NCBI RefSeq assembly: GCF_002556545.1
Contig: NZ_CP022685.1
Span: 6,302,001 to 6,366,000 of the forward strand
Length of the DNA: 64,000 nucleotides
Direction: 5' to 3'
Source of the DNA: Streptomyces formicae
Lineage (GTDB): Bacteria; Actinomycetota; Actinomycetes; Streptomycetales; Streptomycetaceae
The notes beneath the pieces were generated by a model. The model was not told the DNA's origin and searched no databases. It saw only the letters and a list, made by a program, of their open reading frames with translations. Numbering within the stretch: the stretch's first letter is position 1; each line of letters opens with the position of its first letter. Made by a program: the position numbers and the translations under genes. Of the stretch, positions 7,988-15,400 are shown piece after piece.

Positions 7988-10090
7988 TCACCGCCAGGGC
8001 AGCGAGACCCCCGGCTCCAGGCGGCCCATCTTGCGGTACTCGCGCCGCGCACCGGCCCGTACGTCCGCGCCCGACACCGGCCCGCCGTGCCCCGCCGCGA
8101 GGTATCCGGCGGTCACCGCGGCCGACCGGATCGCGCCGCCCGCCAGCTCGAAGTCCTTGGCGCAGCGCGTGATCTCGTCCTCGATGTCCGCCGCGCGGGG
8201 CGTGCCCGCGAGGCAGGTGTGCCACAGGGCGACCCGCTGCTCGACGTCGGGGAACGGGAAGTCGACCACCAGGTCGAGCCGCCGGGTGAACGCGTCGTCG
8301 ATGTTCGCCCGCAGGTTGGTGGTCAGCACGGCGATCCCGTCGAACGCCTCGAGCCGCTGGAGCAGGTAGGCGCTCTCCAGGTTGGCGTACCTGTCGTGCG
8401 AGCTCTTGACCTCCGAACGCTTGCCGAAGACGGCGTCGGCCTCGTCGAAGAGCAGCACCGAGTCGGTGCGGTCCGCCTCGGCGAAGATCCGCTCCAGGTT
8501 CTTCTCCGTCTCGCCGATGTACTTGTCGACCACGGCCGACAGGTCCACCACGTAGAGGTCCAGGCCGAGTTCACCGGCCACCACCTCGGCGGAGAGCGTC
8601 TTGCCGGTCCCGGAGTCGCCCGCGAACAGCGCGATCACCCCGCGCCCCCGGCCGCCCCCGGTGCGCAGCCGCCACTCGCCGAGCACCTGATCGCGGTGCC
8701 GGGCCCGCAGCGCGAGCTCCCGCAGGAGGCCGAGCGGTTCATCGGGCAGTACGAGGTCGTCGAAGCCCACCGCGGGCCGGATCCGCCGTGCGTGCCGGTC
8801 GAGGAGCGGCGCCGACTGCTGCCGGGCGCTGAGCTGGACGTGCGCGGCGGTCAGTCCCGTGCCCTCGAAGGCGGCGAGACCGACGGCGGCGCGGGCGGCC
8901 CGCCTGATCTGGGCGGCACCGAGCCGGTAGGGCGCGATGGCCTCGGGCAGATCGAACCCGAGCTCGTCGTCCTGCCCGAGCCCCGCCCGCCAGGCGCGCG
9001 GCGCGTCGGTCTGCTCCTGCGGCGCGTCCAGGGCGAGGATCCCGGCGTCCGGAGCCCACCCCGGGTCGTACGCGTCACTGCCGAAGAAGACCACGGGTAC
9101 GTCGCCGGTGGCCAACTGCCGTACCAACGATCCGGGTTCGCCGGAGAGCGGCCCCACGAGCAGCGCGGCGCCGCGCAGCCGCGCCTCGCGCAGGAGGGCG
9201 GTACAGGTGCGGGCCGTCAGGGCGGCGGCCTGCTCGGACTCGCCGCTCCTGCCGGGCGCGTCGCCGCTCCGGGGGGAGTCCGAGAGGGCGGGCCGGTACA
9301 GCAGTACGGGCAGTCCCGCGGCCCGCAGCGCGTCGGCGACCGGCTCGGCGGCCGTGCCTTCCCTGCGCTCGCGCAGATGGAGGAGGAGGGGCCCGGCGGC
9401 GGCGACGGCGGCGAGCCGGGCGGCGACGCCGTCACCGCCGCCTTCCGAGCCGCTCTTCGATGGCAGCAATTCAACGCCACGCCCGACGAGTTCGGGGTCC
9501 AGGGCGTCATCGCCGAGGAGCCACGCCACCACCCGCTCGGGCACCCGCAGCGCCTGCCCCGGCAACGGCCGCTCCTCGTCGTCGAGCTGGACGAGCCCAC
9601 CGGCGCGCAGCGGCGCGAGCGGATGGAAGCGGCCGCGGGCGACGGGGTCGTGCGGCCCGGTGCCGAGGAGGTCGAGGGCCAGCGCCATGGTGGCCCGCCG
9701 CCGTCCGACGTCGTCGTTGAGGTACCCGTACAGGGGCTCGAAACGACGGTCCACGTCGGGGGCGAGGGCGGCGAGGAGGATGTGCTGGTCGAGGGGAGAG
9801 AGGGAGAAGCGCAGGGCCAACTCGCCGAAGGGGTCGGAGGAGGGATCGGGAAGGTGCCCTGCCCCCTCCGAGGCCCCACCGGACGACGCCGCGGCCCCCT
9901 GCCCCTCTCCCTGCCCCTCTCTCTGCCCCTGCCCTTGGTGGGCGATCCGAAGGGCACTCTCCGCCGTCAGATACAGCCCGCGCAGCGGATCACCCGCGGT
10001 CGGATCGTCGGCACTGCGCCGCTCGACGAGCTCGGCCACGCGGCCGCGCAGCGCGTCGAGCCGGACGAGCAGGCCGTCGGGCCCGCTCAC
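7988..10090 (-). CDS. CIS AAA+ ATPase
   Basis: The 700-residue protein has one C-terminal AAA+ module: Walker A GDSGTGKT at about 491-498, Walker B SVLLFDEADAVFGKR, then a VLTTNLRANIDDAF sensor-1 region and the RRLDLVVDFPFPD arginine region. An ATPase of this kind is a conserved component of extracellular CIS loci (Afp15/Pvc15-like) and is thought to act in assembly or disassembly of the particle. The N-terminal 480 residues resemble the family's poorly conserved helical region. A low-complexity Gln/Gly/Glu insert at about residues 51-65 comes from a repeated CCCTCTCCCTGC-type tract. The GTG start at 10090 overlaps the stop of the cap gene as GTGA, so translation is coupled. It is third in the LuxR-cap-ATPase operon. 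Confidence 0.88.
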   Translation of the reverse strand: MSGPDGLLVRLDALRGRVAELVERRSADDPTAGDPLRGLYLTAESALRIAHQGQGQREGQGEGQGAAASSGGASEGAGHLPDPSSDPFGELALRFSLSPLDQHILLAALAPDVDRRFEPLYGYLNDDVGRRRATMALALDLLGTGPHDPVARGRFHPLAPLRAGGLVQLDDEERPLPGQALRVPERVVAWLLGDDALDPELVGRGVELLPSKSGSEGGGDGVAARLAAVAAAGPLLLHLRERREGTAAEPVADALRAAGLPVLLYRPALSDSPRSGDAPGRSGESEQAAALTARTCTALLREARLRGAALLVGPLSGEPGSLVRQLATGDVPVVFFGSDAYDPGWAPDAGILALDAPQEQTDAPRAWRAGLGQDDELGFDLPEAIAPYRLGAAQIRRAARAAVGLAAFEGTGLTAAHVQLSARQQSAPLLDRHARRIRPAVGFDDLVLPDEPLGLLRELALRARHRDQVLGEWRLRTGGGRGRGVIALFAGDSGTGKTLSAEVVAGELGLDLYVVDLSAVVDKYIGETEKNLERIFAEADRTDSVLLFDEADAVFGKRSEVKSSHDRYANLESAYLLQRLEAFDGIAVLTTNLRANIDDAFTRRLDLVVDFPFPDVEQRVALWHTCLAGTPRAADIEDEITRCAKDFELAGGAIRSAAVTAGYLAAGHGGPVSGADVRAGARREYRKMGRLEPGVSLPWR

Positions 10091-10749
10091 GGACCCTCCG
10101 TACGCTCGGCCCGGTCGGCCCGGTCGGCCCGGTCGGCGGAGGACGTACGCAGCACGCGGGGCCGCGCGTCGGAGTTGAGGCCGTCGAAGCCGCGGACGAC
10201 GACCGCGCTCTCGGTGACGGGCGGCGCCACGTCGTACGTGGGCGAGACCGGGAACGGCACGGTGATCACGACGTCGAGCGACGGCTTGAGCTCGCCGCCG
10301 AGCGCGGACCAGATGTCGGCGATGGACCGGGACTCGGGCGGTGGCACGGCGACGGTCAGCGGCATCGAGGCGCGCAGCGCGGCGAGCGACTCGGGCAGGG
10401 CGTCGGGCGGAAGCAACTCGTGCCCGAGGAGGGTGCCGAGACAGGCGGAGAGCAGCCGGTGCTCGTCCTCGGGCCGGTTGGTCCAGGCGGTGAGCAGGTA
10501 CGAGAGCCGGAACCAGCGGGGCGGCTGCCGCCTGCGAAGGACCGTGCCGTCGGACCCGCGCTCGGCGTAGGCGCCGCGCTCGCGCCGGGCCACGTCCTCG
10601 CGGATGTCGTAGAGGTAGGCGTTGAGCGTGGGCGCGTTCCGCCGGGCGGCCCAGTCCCGGGTGGGCGCCTCGAAGACGACGTCACCGGCCGCGTCGGGAA
10701 GGGCCCCGCGCAACAACCCGCGCAGGACCTCGTCGACGTCGTGAATCAC
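10087..10749 (-). CDS. DUF4255 / Pvc16-type tail cap protein
   Basis: The 220 residues match the DUF4255 (Pvc16 N-terminal) family: MIHDVDEVLRGLLRGAL at the start, then the PTLNAYLYDIREDVARR signature, RRRQPPRWFRLSYLLTAWT, and EDEHRLLSACLGTLLGHELLP. In contractile injection systems this protein caps the end of the tube and sheath and sets the finished length. The C-terminus has a short ADRADRADRAERTEGP run from a 9-bp tandem repeat. The stop overlaps the GTG of the AAA+ gene, and the start abuts the stop of the LuxR gene (ATG at 10749), so the three genes form one tight minus-strand operon. Confidence 0.88.
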   Translation of the reverse strand: MIHDVDEVLRGLLRGALPDAAGDVVFEAPTRDWAARRNAPTLNAYLYDIREDVARRERGAYAERGSDGTVLRRRQPPRWFRLSYLLTAWTNRPEDEHRLLSACLGTLLGHELLPPDALPESLAALRASMPLTVAVPPPESRSIADIWSALGGELKPSLDVVITVPFPVSPTYDVAPPVTESAVVVRGFDGLNSDARPRVLRTSSADRADRADRAERTEGP

Positions 10750-11414
10750 TAGATGTACCCCTCCCGCAGCGCGTACGCGACGGCATGCGCGCGGTTCTGC
10801 AGTTGCAGGCGCGTCATCAGCGCGTGCAGAACGTTCTTGACGGTCCGTTCGGAGTAGGCGAGCTTCTCCGAGATCTGCTTGGTGTCGAGCCCCTCGGCGA
10901 TGAGCCGGACGACGTCCACCTCGCGGGGGGCCATGCCCAACGTCGGCACGAGCGTCCCGCTGCCACCGGGCGAGGAGTCGAGCGCGGACCGCCGCAACTG
11001 TCCGAGCTGCGTCATGAGCCGGTTGATCAGGTCCGGCGGCAGCTCCCCCTCACCGCGCGCGGCACTGTGCACCGCGTGCAACAGCTTCTGCGGGGTGGCC
11101 TGATGGCGCCAGAGTATGGCTTGCACGCCGTACTCGACGACGGCCATCAACTCGGGCTCGCGCAGTTCACTGGCGATCAGCACGACGCGCTGCTCCCCGC
11201 ACCGCACGAGCCGCCGCAGCTCGGCACCCGCGACGTCGTCGAGCCGGTCGACGAGCATGACGGCAACCTGCTCCGTGTCATCGCCGCCTGCCTCCGCACC
11301 ACCGAGACGATCCACGAGCTCGACACTGGGCTGCTGCCGGAGGTGACTGATGACCCCGGCCCGCCCCAAGGGATCCGCGGCATGGACAGCCACAGAGATA
11401 CGTGTATCTGGCAC
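10749..11414 (-). CDS. LuxR-family regulator with degenerate receiver domain
   Basis: About 221 residues: an N-terminal receiver-like fold (VPDTRISVAVHAADPLGRAGVISHL...VAVMLVDRLDD...VVLIASELREPELMAVVEYGVQAILWR) and a C-terminal LuxR helix-turn-helix (LGMAPREVDVVRLIAEGLDTKQISEKLAYSERTVKNVLHALM). The acidic pocket is reduced and the phosphoacceptor site is not canonical, so phosphorylation is doubtful. The GTG at 11414 is chosen because AGGGA lies 6 nt upstream; an in-frame GTG at 11462 and an ATG at 11441 would add an N-terminal extension. No sensor kinase is adjacent. It heads the operon with the cap and AAA+ genes and is a candidate regulator of CIS expression (inference from position). Confidence 0.8.
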   Translation of the reverse strand: MPDTRISVAVHAADPLGRAGVISHLRQQPSVELVDRLGGAEAGGDDTEQVAVMLVDRLDDVAGAELRRLVRCGEQRVVLIASELREPELMAVVEYGVQAILWRHQATPQKLLHAVHSAARGEGELPPDLINRLMTQLGQLRRSALDSSPGGSGTLVPTLGMAPREVDVVRLIAEGLDTKQISEKLAYSERTVKNVLHALMTRLQLQNRAHAVAYALREGYI

Positions 11415-11711
11415 TGGCTTTCCCTGTCTTCCCCCGAGCATCAATAGGCACAGAGTGCCCACGGCGAATCAACATTCGATTGCCGATGAATCAACGGGGC
11501 TTACGCGGGGACGTCAGCGGTGGGGTTCGGCGTGGTGAGCAGGCGTGATGAGGGAAGGCCGCGAGGGGGAGAGGCCGAGAGGAGCCAAAGGCCCCGCATC
11601 CCGGCAAGTACGGTCCGCTGCGCGGGAAGCGCGACTCCCGAGGCGGAAACGCCAAGACCCCGTCCTCAGCGAAAGCGCTGACGGCGGGGTCTCTGGGCAC
11701 CAACTACAAGG
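11415..11711. other. Intergenic gap between the CIS operon and the tRNA gene
   Basis: Nearly 300 bases with no gene I can support. It must hold the promoter of the LuxR-cap-ATPase operon on the minus strand, but I cannot assign -35/-10 elements. The only clear structure is the terminator hairpin downstream of the tRNA. Confidence 0.5.
11655..11692 (-). terminator. Terminator hairpin after tRNA-Arg
   Basis: AGACCCC (11655-11661) pairs with GGGGTCT (11686-11692), and inside it TCAGCG pairs with CGCTGA around an AAAG loop. It lies just downstream of the minus-strand tRNA. Confidence 0.7.
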
Positions 11712-11783
11712 TGCCCCCGGCAGGATTCGAACCTGCGCACACGGCTCCGGAGGCCGTTGCTCTATCCCCTGAGCTACGGGGGC
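11712..11783 (-). tRNA. tRNA-Arg, anticodon CCG
   Basis: Read on the minus strand it starts GCCCCCGTAGCTCAGGGG and folds into a full cloverleaf: 7-bp acceptor stem (GCCCCCG/CGGGGGC), D stem GCTC/GAGC, anticodon stem ACGGC/GCCGT with loop CTCCGGA (anticodon CCG, reading CGG), a 4-nt variable loop, and T arm GCAGG-TTCGAAT-CCTGC. It is 72 nt to the discriminator A. The following bases are CCT, so CCA is added after transcription. It is the only RNA gene seen, and it lies close to the ArgRS-like nrtL gene. Confidence 0.97.
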
Positions 11784-11973
11784 GTATCGGCGCTGGTTGA
11801 GCGGCGACGGGTTGAACCTTACCAGCTCTCCGGGGCTCTCCATGAACGGGTATTTCCGGGGTTCCGTGGTCAGCGGGGTGGTGCCGCCGTGTCGGGTGGC
11901 CCGGGTGTCGTCGTCGGCTCCCTCGCACGGGGCGGAAGTGGGGAAAACCCGGACGCGGTGGCCGGTGCGGACC

Positions 11974-11979
11974 TACTCT
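11974..11979 (+). promoter_or_regulatory. Candidate -10 element for a leaderless response-regulator transcript
   Basis: TACTCT ends 6 nt before the GTG start at 11986, and there is no ribosome site between them, consistent with transcription starting at the GTG. Confidence 0.4.
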
Positions 11980-11985
11980 CGAGTT

Positions 11986-12525
11986 GTGTCAGGCGTGCCC
12001 GGCCGCGTGCTTGTTGTGGACGACAACAAGGTCATCCGGCAACTGATCAGGGTCAACCTCGAGCTGGAGGGCTTCGAGGTCGTGACCGCGGCCGATGGTG
12101 TCGAGTGCCTGGACGTCGTGCAGCAGGTCCAGCCCGATGTGGTCACCCTCGACGTCGTGATGCCCCGGCTCGACGGTCTGCGGACCGCGGCCCGGCTGCG
12201 GTCCGACGCGCGCACCCGGAGCCTGCCCATCGTCGTCGTCAGCGCGTGCACGCAGTACGAGGTCGAGAGCGGCCTGGACGTCGGTGTGGACGCCTTCCTC
12301 GCCAAGCCCTTCGAGCCGAGTGAACTGGTCGGGGTCGTCCGGCAGTTGATGGAGCGTGAGGGGCACGGTGGCGGGGTGGCCGGGGCCGACGCGGTCGGGG
12401 GCGAACCGCTCGGGGACATCTCAGGGGGCAGTCCCACCGGCCGCCGCGGCGGTGGCACCGGCGGCAGCGGCGTCACAGGCGGCAGCACCGGCGAAGCGGA
12501 ATGCGCCGGACGCCCCGGCGTCTGA
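11986..12525 (+). CDS. Single-domain response regulator with Gly-rich tail
   Basis: 179 residues. The first about 120 are a complete receiver domain: VLVVDDNKVIRQLI (acidic pair), PDVVTLDVVMPRLDG (phosphoacceptor Asp), PIVVVSACTQ (Ser switch residue) and DAFLAKPFEPSEL (Lys). No DNA-binding or enzymatic output domain follows. The remaining 55 residues are Gly/Ala/Thr-rich and probably disordered. The GTG at 11986 is placed by the receiver start and the leaderless promoter pattern. The stop codon lies inside the first unit of a 30-bp tandem repeat, so the tail length may vary between strains. A role as CheY- or Spo0F-like signal carrier is inferred; the partner kinase is not in view. Confidence 0.85.
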   Translation: MSGVPGRVLVVDDNKVIRQLIRVNLELEGFEVVTAADGVECLDVVQQVQPDVVTLDVVMPRLDGLRTAARLRSDARTRSLPIVVVSACTQYEVESGLDVGVDAFLAKPFEPSELVGVVRQLMEREGHGGGVAGADAVGGEPLGDISGGSPTGRRGGGTGGSGVTGGSTGEAECAGRPGV

Positions 12526-12690
12526 CCCGCCGCGCCGGCCCCCCCCCGGCGTCTGACCCGCCGCCTCGGATGCACGGGGTGTCTGACCCACCGCCCCGGA
12601 CACCCCGGCATCTGACCCGCCGCGCCGGACCCTCCGGCGTCTGACCCACCGCCTCGGATGCACGGGGCGTCTGCCCCGGACCGCACCCCA
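12510..12690. repeat. Degenerate 30-bp tandem repeat
   Basis: GTCTGACCCGCC-type cores recur at about 12520, 12551, 12581, 12609, 12639 and 12669, spaced 29-31 bp. Between them are alternating GCCGGACC and CCTCGGATGCACGGGG spacers, and the longer unit with CTCGGATGCACGGGG occurs twice. The first core contains the stop codon of the response regulator. The array is not palindromic and its spacers are too short for CRISPR. Confidence 0.75.
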
Positions 12691-12827
12691 CCCCGACCCA
12701 CCCCACCTCACCCCGACCCGCCCCGGACGCCCCCCACCCAGTCGCAGAGACATCGCCCCGTCCACATCCCGGACCATCCCGTAAACCAAGTCGCCTACCC
12801 ACCCCCCTCCTCCCATACGCTTGTCCC
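12526..12827. other. Intergenic gap, mostly the tandem repeat
   Basis: About 300 bases. The first half is the 30-bp tandem repeat; the second half is a C-rich tract of CCCCACC-type runs, ending in a likely -10 hexamer (TACGCT, 12816-12821) placed 6 nt before the GTG of nrtL. I see no gene. Confidence 0.6.
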
Positions 12828-13895
12828 GTGACCCCCGTCGAGCTCTCCCGCACCGTGCTGCGCGCCATGCGTCGCGCCGTCGATGCCGGTGAGCTCAGCG
12901 TGGCGGTGCCCGAGGCCGTCCGGGTCGAGCGGCCGGGGCCTGGGGGGTGTGGGGACTACGCCACCAACGTCGCGCTCCAGGTGGCCCGCGCCGCAGGGCG
13001 GTCGCCGCGGCAGGTCGCCGAGGTCCTGTCGCCGAGGCTCGCCCGGGAACCCGGCATCGCGGGGATCGACATCACCGGGCCCGGGTTCCTGAACATCACC
13101 CTGGCGGGGACGCGCGGTGACGCTCTCGTACGTGACGTGATCGGGCGTGGAAGCTGTTACGGGCACGTCCACCCCGACACCGGGCAGCTCGCCCAGCTCC
13201 ACGTGCCGCACGAGGTCCGTGCCGTCGTCGTCGCCGACGCGCTGCGCCGGATCCTGCGCTCCCAGGGCGTCCTGGTCCGCACCACCTGTGACGAGGCCCC
13301 GGATCCCGACTGGGTGACGGTCCTGGACGTACGCGTCGCCGCGTACGGGCGCCCGCCGGAGGACCTCCGCACCCTGCGTCCCGTACCCGCCCCGGAAGAC
13401 CCCCTGCGGCTCGGCCGCGACGCCGCCCGCTGGGCCCTGCTCCACCCGGCGGGGCACGACCGCCCCCGCGTCGGCGACGAGCACCTCGCGCAGCGCGAGA
13501 GCAACCCGCTGTTCCGCGTGCGGTACGCCCACGCCCGTTCCCGCGCCCTCACACGGAACGCCGCCGACCTCGGATTCGAGAGCGAAGCCACGAGCGGCCA
13601 CGCCGGGGGGCTGCGGGACCAGGAAGCGCGGGAAGCGCAGGAAGTGCTCGACGTGCTTACCGCCTACCCCCGCGCCCTCGCCTCCGCCGCCCGCCACCAC
13701 GCGCCGGACCGCCTCGCCCGGCACCTCGTCACCACCGCCGACGCCCTGCTCGCCTTCCAGCACACCGTGCTGCCGCTCGGTGACGAGAAACCCTCGGCCG
13801 CCCACCGCGCCCGGCTCGCGCTCGCCGAAGCCGCCGGGACGGTGCTCGCCGGTGGCCTGTCCCTGCTCGGCATCAGCGCACCCGACCACCTGTGA
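12828..13895 (+). CDS. nrtL: ArgS-related anticodon-binding protein NrtL
   Basis: The 355-residue protein resembles the outer parts of arginyl-tRNA synthetase joined together. The N-terminal additional domain ([17 protein letters not shown]...[26 protein letters not shown]...[11 protein letters not shown]) is followed by a shortened middle and a C-terminal DALR-type anticodon-binding domain ([21 protein letters not shown]...[21 protein letters not shown]). The HIGH and KMSKS signatures and most of the catalytic domain are absent, so it should not charge tRNA by itself. Length is about 60% of a true ArgRS. The GTG start at 12828 has no ribosome site and sits 6 nt after a TACGCT hexamer (likely leaderless). 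It lies just before lysA and 1 kb from tRNA-Arg(CCG). Its cellular role is unknown to me. Confidence 0.85.
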   Translation: MTPVELSRTVLRAMRRAVDAGELSVAVPEAVRVERPGPGGCGDYATNVALQVARAAGRSPRQVAEVLSPRLAREPGIAGIDITGPGFLNITLAGTRGDALVRDVIGRGSCYGHVHPDTGQLAQLHVPHEVRAVVVADALRRILRSQGVLVRTTCDEAPDPDWVTVLDVRVAAYGRPPEDLRTLRPVPAPEDPLRLGRDAARWALLHPAGHDRPRVGDEHLAQRESNPLFRVRYAHARSRALTRNAADLGFESEATSGHAGGLRDQEAREAQEVLDVLTAYPRALASAARHHAPDRLARHLVTTADALLAFQHTVLPLGDEKPSAAHRARLALAEAAGTVLAGGLSLLGISAPDHL

Positions 13896-13914
13896 AAGAC
13901 GAGACGACAGAGCC

Positions 13915-15306
13915 ATGAGCCGATCCGCACACCCCGCCGGGCCCCGCCACGCAGACGTCCTGCCCGAGGGTCACTACGCCGCACCGCCGACCGACCTCAA
14001 CGCCCTCGACGCCAAGGTCTGGTCCCGCACCGTCACCCGTACCGCCGAAGGCGTCGTCCGCATGGGCGGCATCGACGTGACGCGGCTCGCCGAGGAGTTC
14101 GGCACGCCCGCGTACTTCATCGACGAGGCAGACTTCCGCGCGCGCTGCCGCGCCTGGCGCGACGCGTTCGGCGGTGACGCCGACGTCTTCTACGCGGGCA
14201 AGGCGTTCCTCTCCCGCGCCGTCGTGCGCTGGCTGCACGAGGAGGGGCTGAACCTGGACGTGTGCAGCGGCGGCGAGCTGGCCACCGCGCTCGCCGCGGG
14301 GATGCCCGCCGAGCGCATCGCCTTCCACGGCAACAACAAGACCGTGGACGAGATCGAGCGGGCCGTCGAGGCCGGCGTCGGGCGGATCGTGCTCGACTCC
14401 TTCCAGGAGATCGTGCGCGTCGCGCACATCGCCGAGCGCCTCGGCAAGCGCCAGCGCGTGCAGATCCGCGTGACCGTGGGCGTCGAGGCGCACACCCACG
14501 AGTTCATCGCCACGGCGCACGAGGACCAGAAGTTCGGGATCGCGCTGGCCGGGGGACAGGCCGCCGAGGCCGTGCGGCGGGCGCTCAAGCTCGACGGGCT
14601 CGAACTGATCGGGATCCACAGCCACATCGGGTCGCAGATCTTCGACATGGCCGGATTCGAGGTCAGCGCCCGCCGCGTCGTCCAGCTGCTCGCCGAGGTG
14701 CGTGACGAGCATGGCGTGGAGCTGCCCGAGATCGACCTCGGCGGTGGCCTCGGCATCGCGTACACCTCCGACGACGACCCGCGCGAGCCGCACGAGATCG
14801 CCGCGGCGCTGAACGAGATCGTCGGACGCGAGTGCGCCGCCGCGCAGCTCAGCACGCCCCGCATCTCCGTCGAGCCGGGCCGCGCCATCGTCGGCCCGAC
14901 CGCCTTCACGCTCTACGAGGTCGGCACGATCAAGCCGCTCGACGGGCTGCGTACGTACGTCTCCGTGGACGGCGGCATGTCGGACAACATCCGCACCGCG
15001 CTCTACGACGCCGAGTACACGGTCGCCCTCGTCTCCCGCTCCTCCGACGCCGAGCCGGTCCTGGTGAGGGTGGTCGGCAAGCACTGTGAGAGTGGTGACA
15101 TCGTCGTACGGGACGCTTTCCTGCCCGCCGACCTCGCGCCCGGCGATCTGATCGCGGTGCCCGCGACCGGCGCGTACTGCCGATCGATGGCGAGCAACTA
15201 CAACCACGCTCTTCGCCCGCCCGTCGTGGCCGTCGACGACGGTGCGGCGCGGGTGATCGTCCGGCGCGAGACGGAGGAAGATCTCCTGCGTCTCGACGTC
15301 GGATGA
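13915..15306 (+). CDS. lysA: Diaminopimelate decarboxylase
   Basis: 463 residues, fold-type III PLP enzyme converting meso-diaminopimelate to L-lysine, the last step of lysine synthesis. The PLP lysine is K96 in [19 protein letters not shown], the glycine loop [10 protein letters not shown], the EPGRAIVG motif and the catalytic cysteine region [10 protein letters not shown] are all in place. The N-terminus begins [21 protein letters not shown], typical of actinobacterial LysA. The ATG at 13915 lies 19 bp after the nrtL stop with a GAGACGACAGAG stretch upstream, so it may be cotranscribed with nrtL. It precedes the threonine branch genes, which share aspartate semialdehyde as precursor. Confidence 0.96.
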   Translation: MSRSAHPAGPRHADVLPEGHYAAPPTDLNALDAKVWSRTVTRTAEGVVRMGGIDVTRLAEEFGTPAYFIDEADFRARCRAWRDAFGGDADVFYAGKAFLSRAVVRWLHEEGLNLDVCSGGELATALAAGMPAERIAFHGNNKTVDEIERAVEAGVGRIVLDSFQEIVRVAHIAERLGKRQRVQIRVTVGVEAHTHEFIATAHEDQKFGIALAGGQAAEAVRRALKLDGLELIGIHSHIGSQIFDMAGFEVSARRVVQLLAEVRDEHGVELPEIDLGGGLGIAYTSDDDPREPHEIAAALNEIVGRECAAAQLSTPRISVEPGRAIVGPTAFTLYEVGTIKPLDGLRTYVSVDGGMSDNIRTALYDAEYTVALVSRSSDAEPVLVRVVGKHCESGDIVVRDAFLPADLAPGDLIAVPATGAYCRSMASNYNHALRPPVVAVDDGAARVIVRRETEEDLLRLDVG

Positions 15307-15400
15307 TGAAATTGGTGTCTCAGAATCCGGACAATGGATAGAAAGTCCGTTCCGGTGGGTGAGACTGGTCCCACCGTAGATGTAGGAGAAGTGAGGTCGG

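Noticed and set aside
1..11414. Prophage
   Set aside because: No integrase, att site, capsid, portal, terminase or lysis gene is seen, whereas the DUF4255 cap and AAA+ ATPase are CIS-specific. The left flank is needed for full exclusion.
12510..12690. CRISPR array
   Set aside because: The unit is about 30 bp in total with no spacer of unique sequence, the copies are degenerate, and no cas genes are near.
15311..15400. Attenuator-type leader peptide before hom
   Set aside because: No short frame rich in Thr, Ile or Met codons was found; only a weak GGTGGG/CCCACC inverted repeat.
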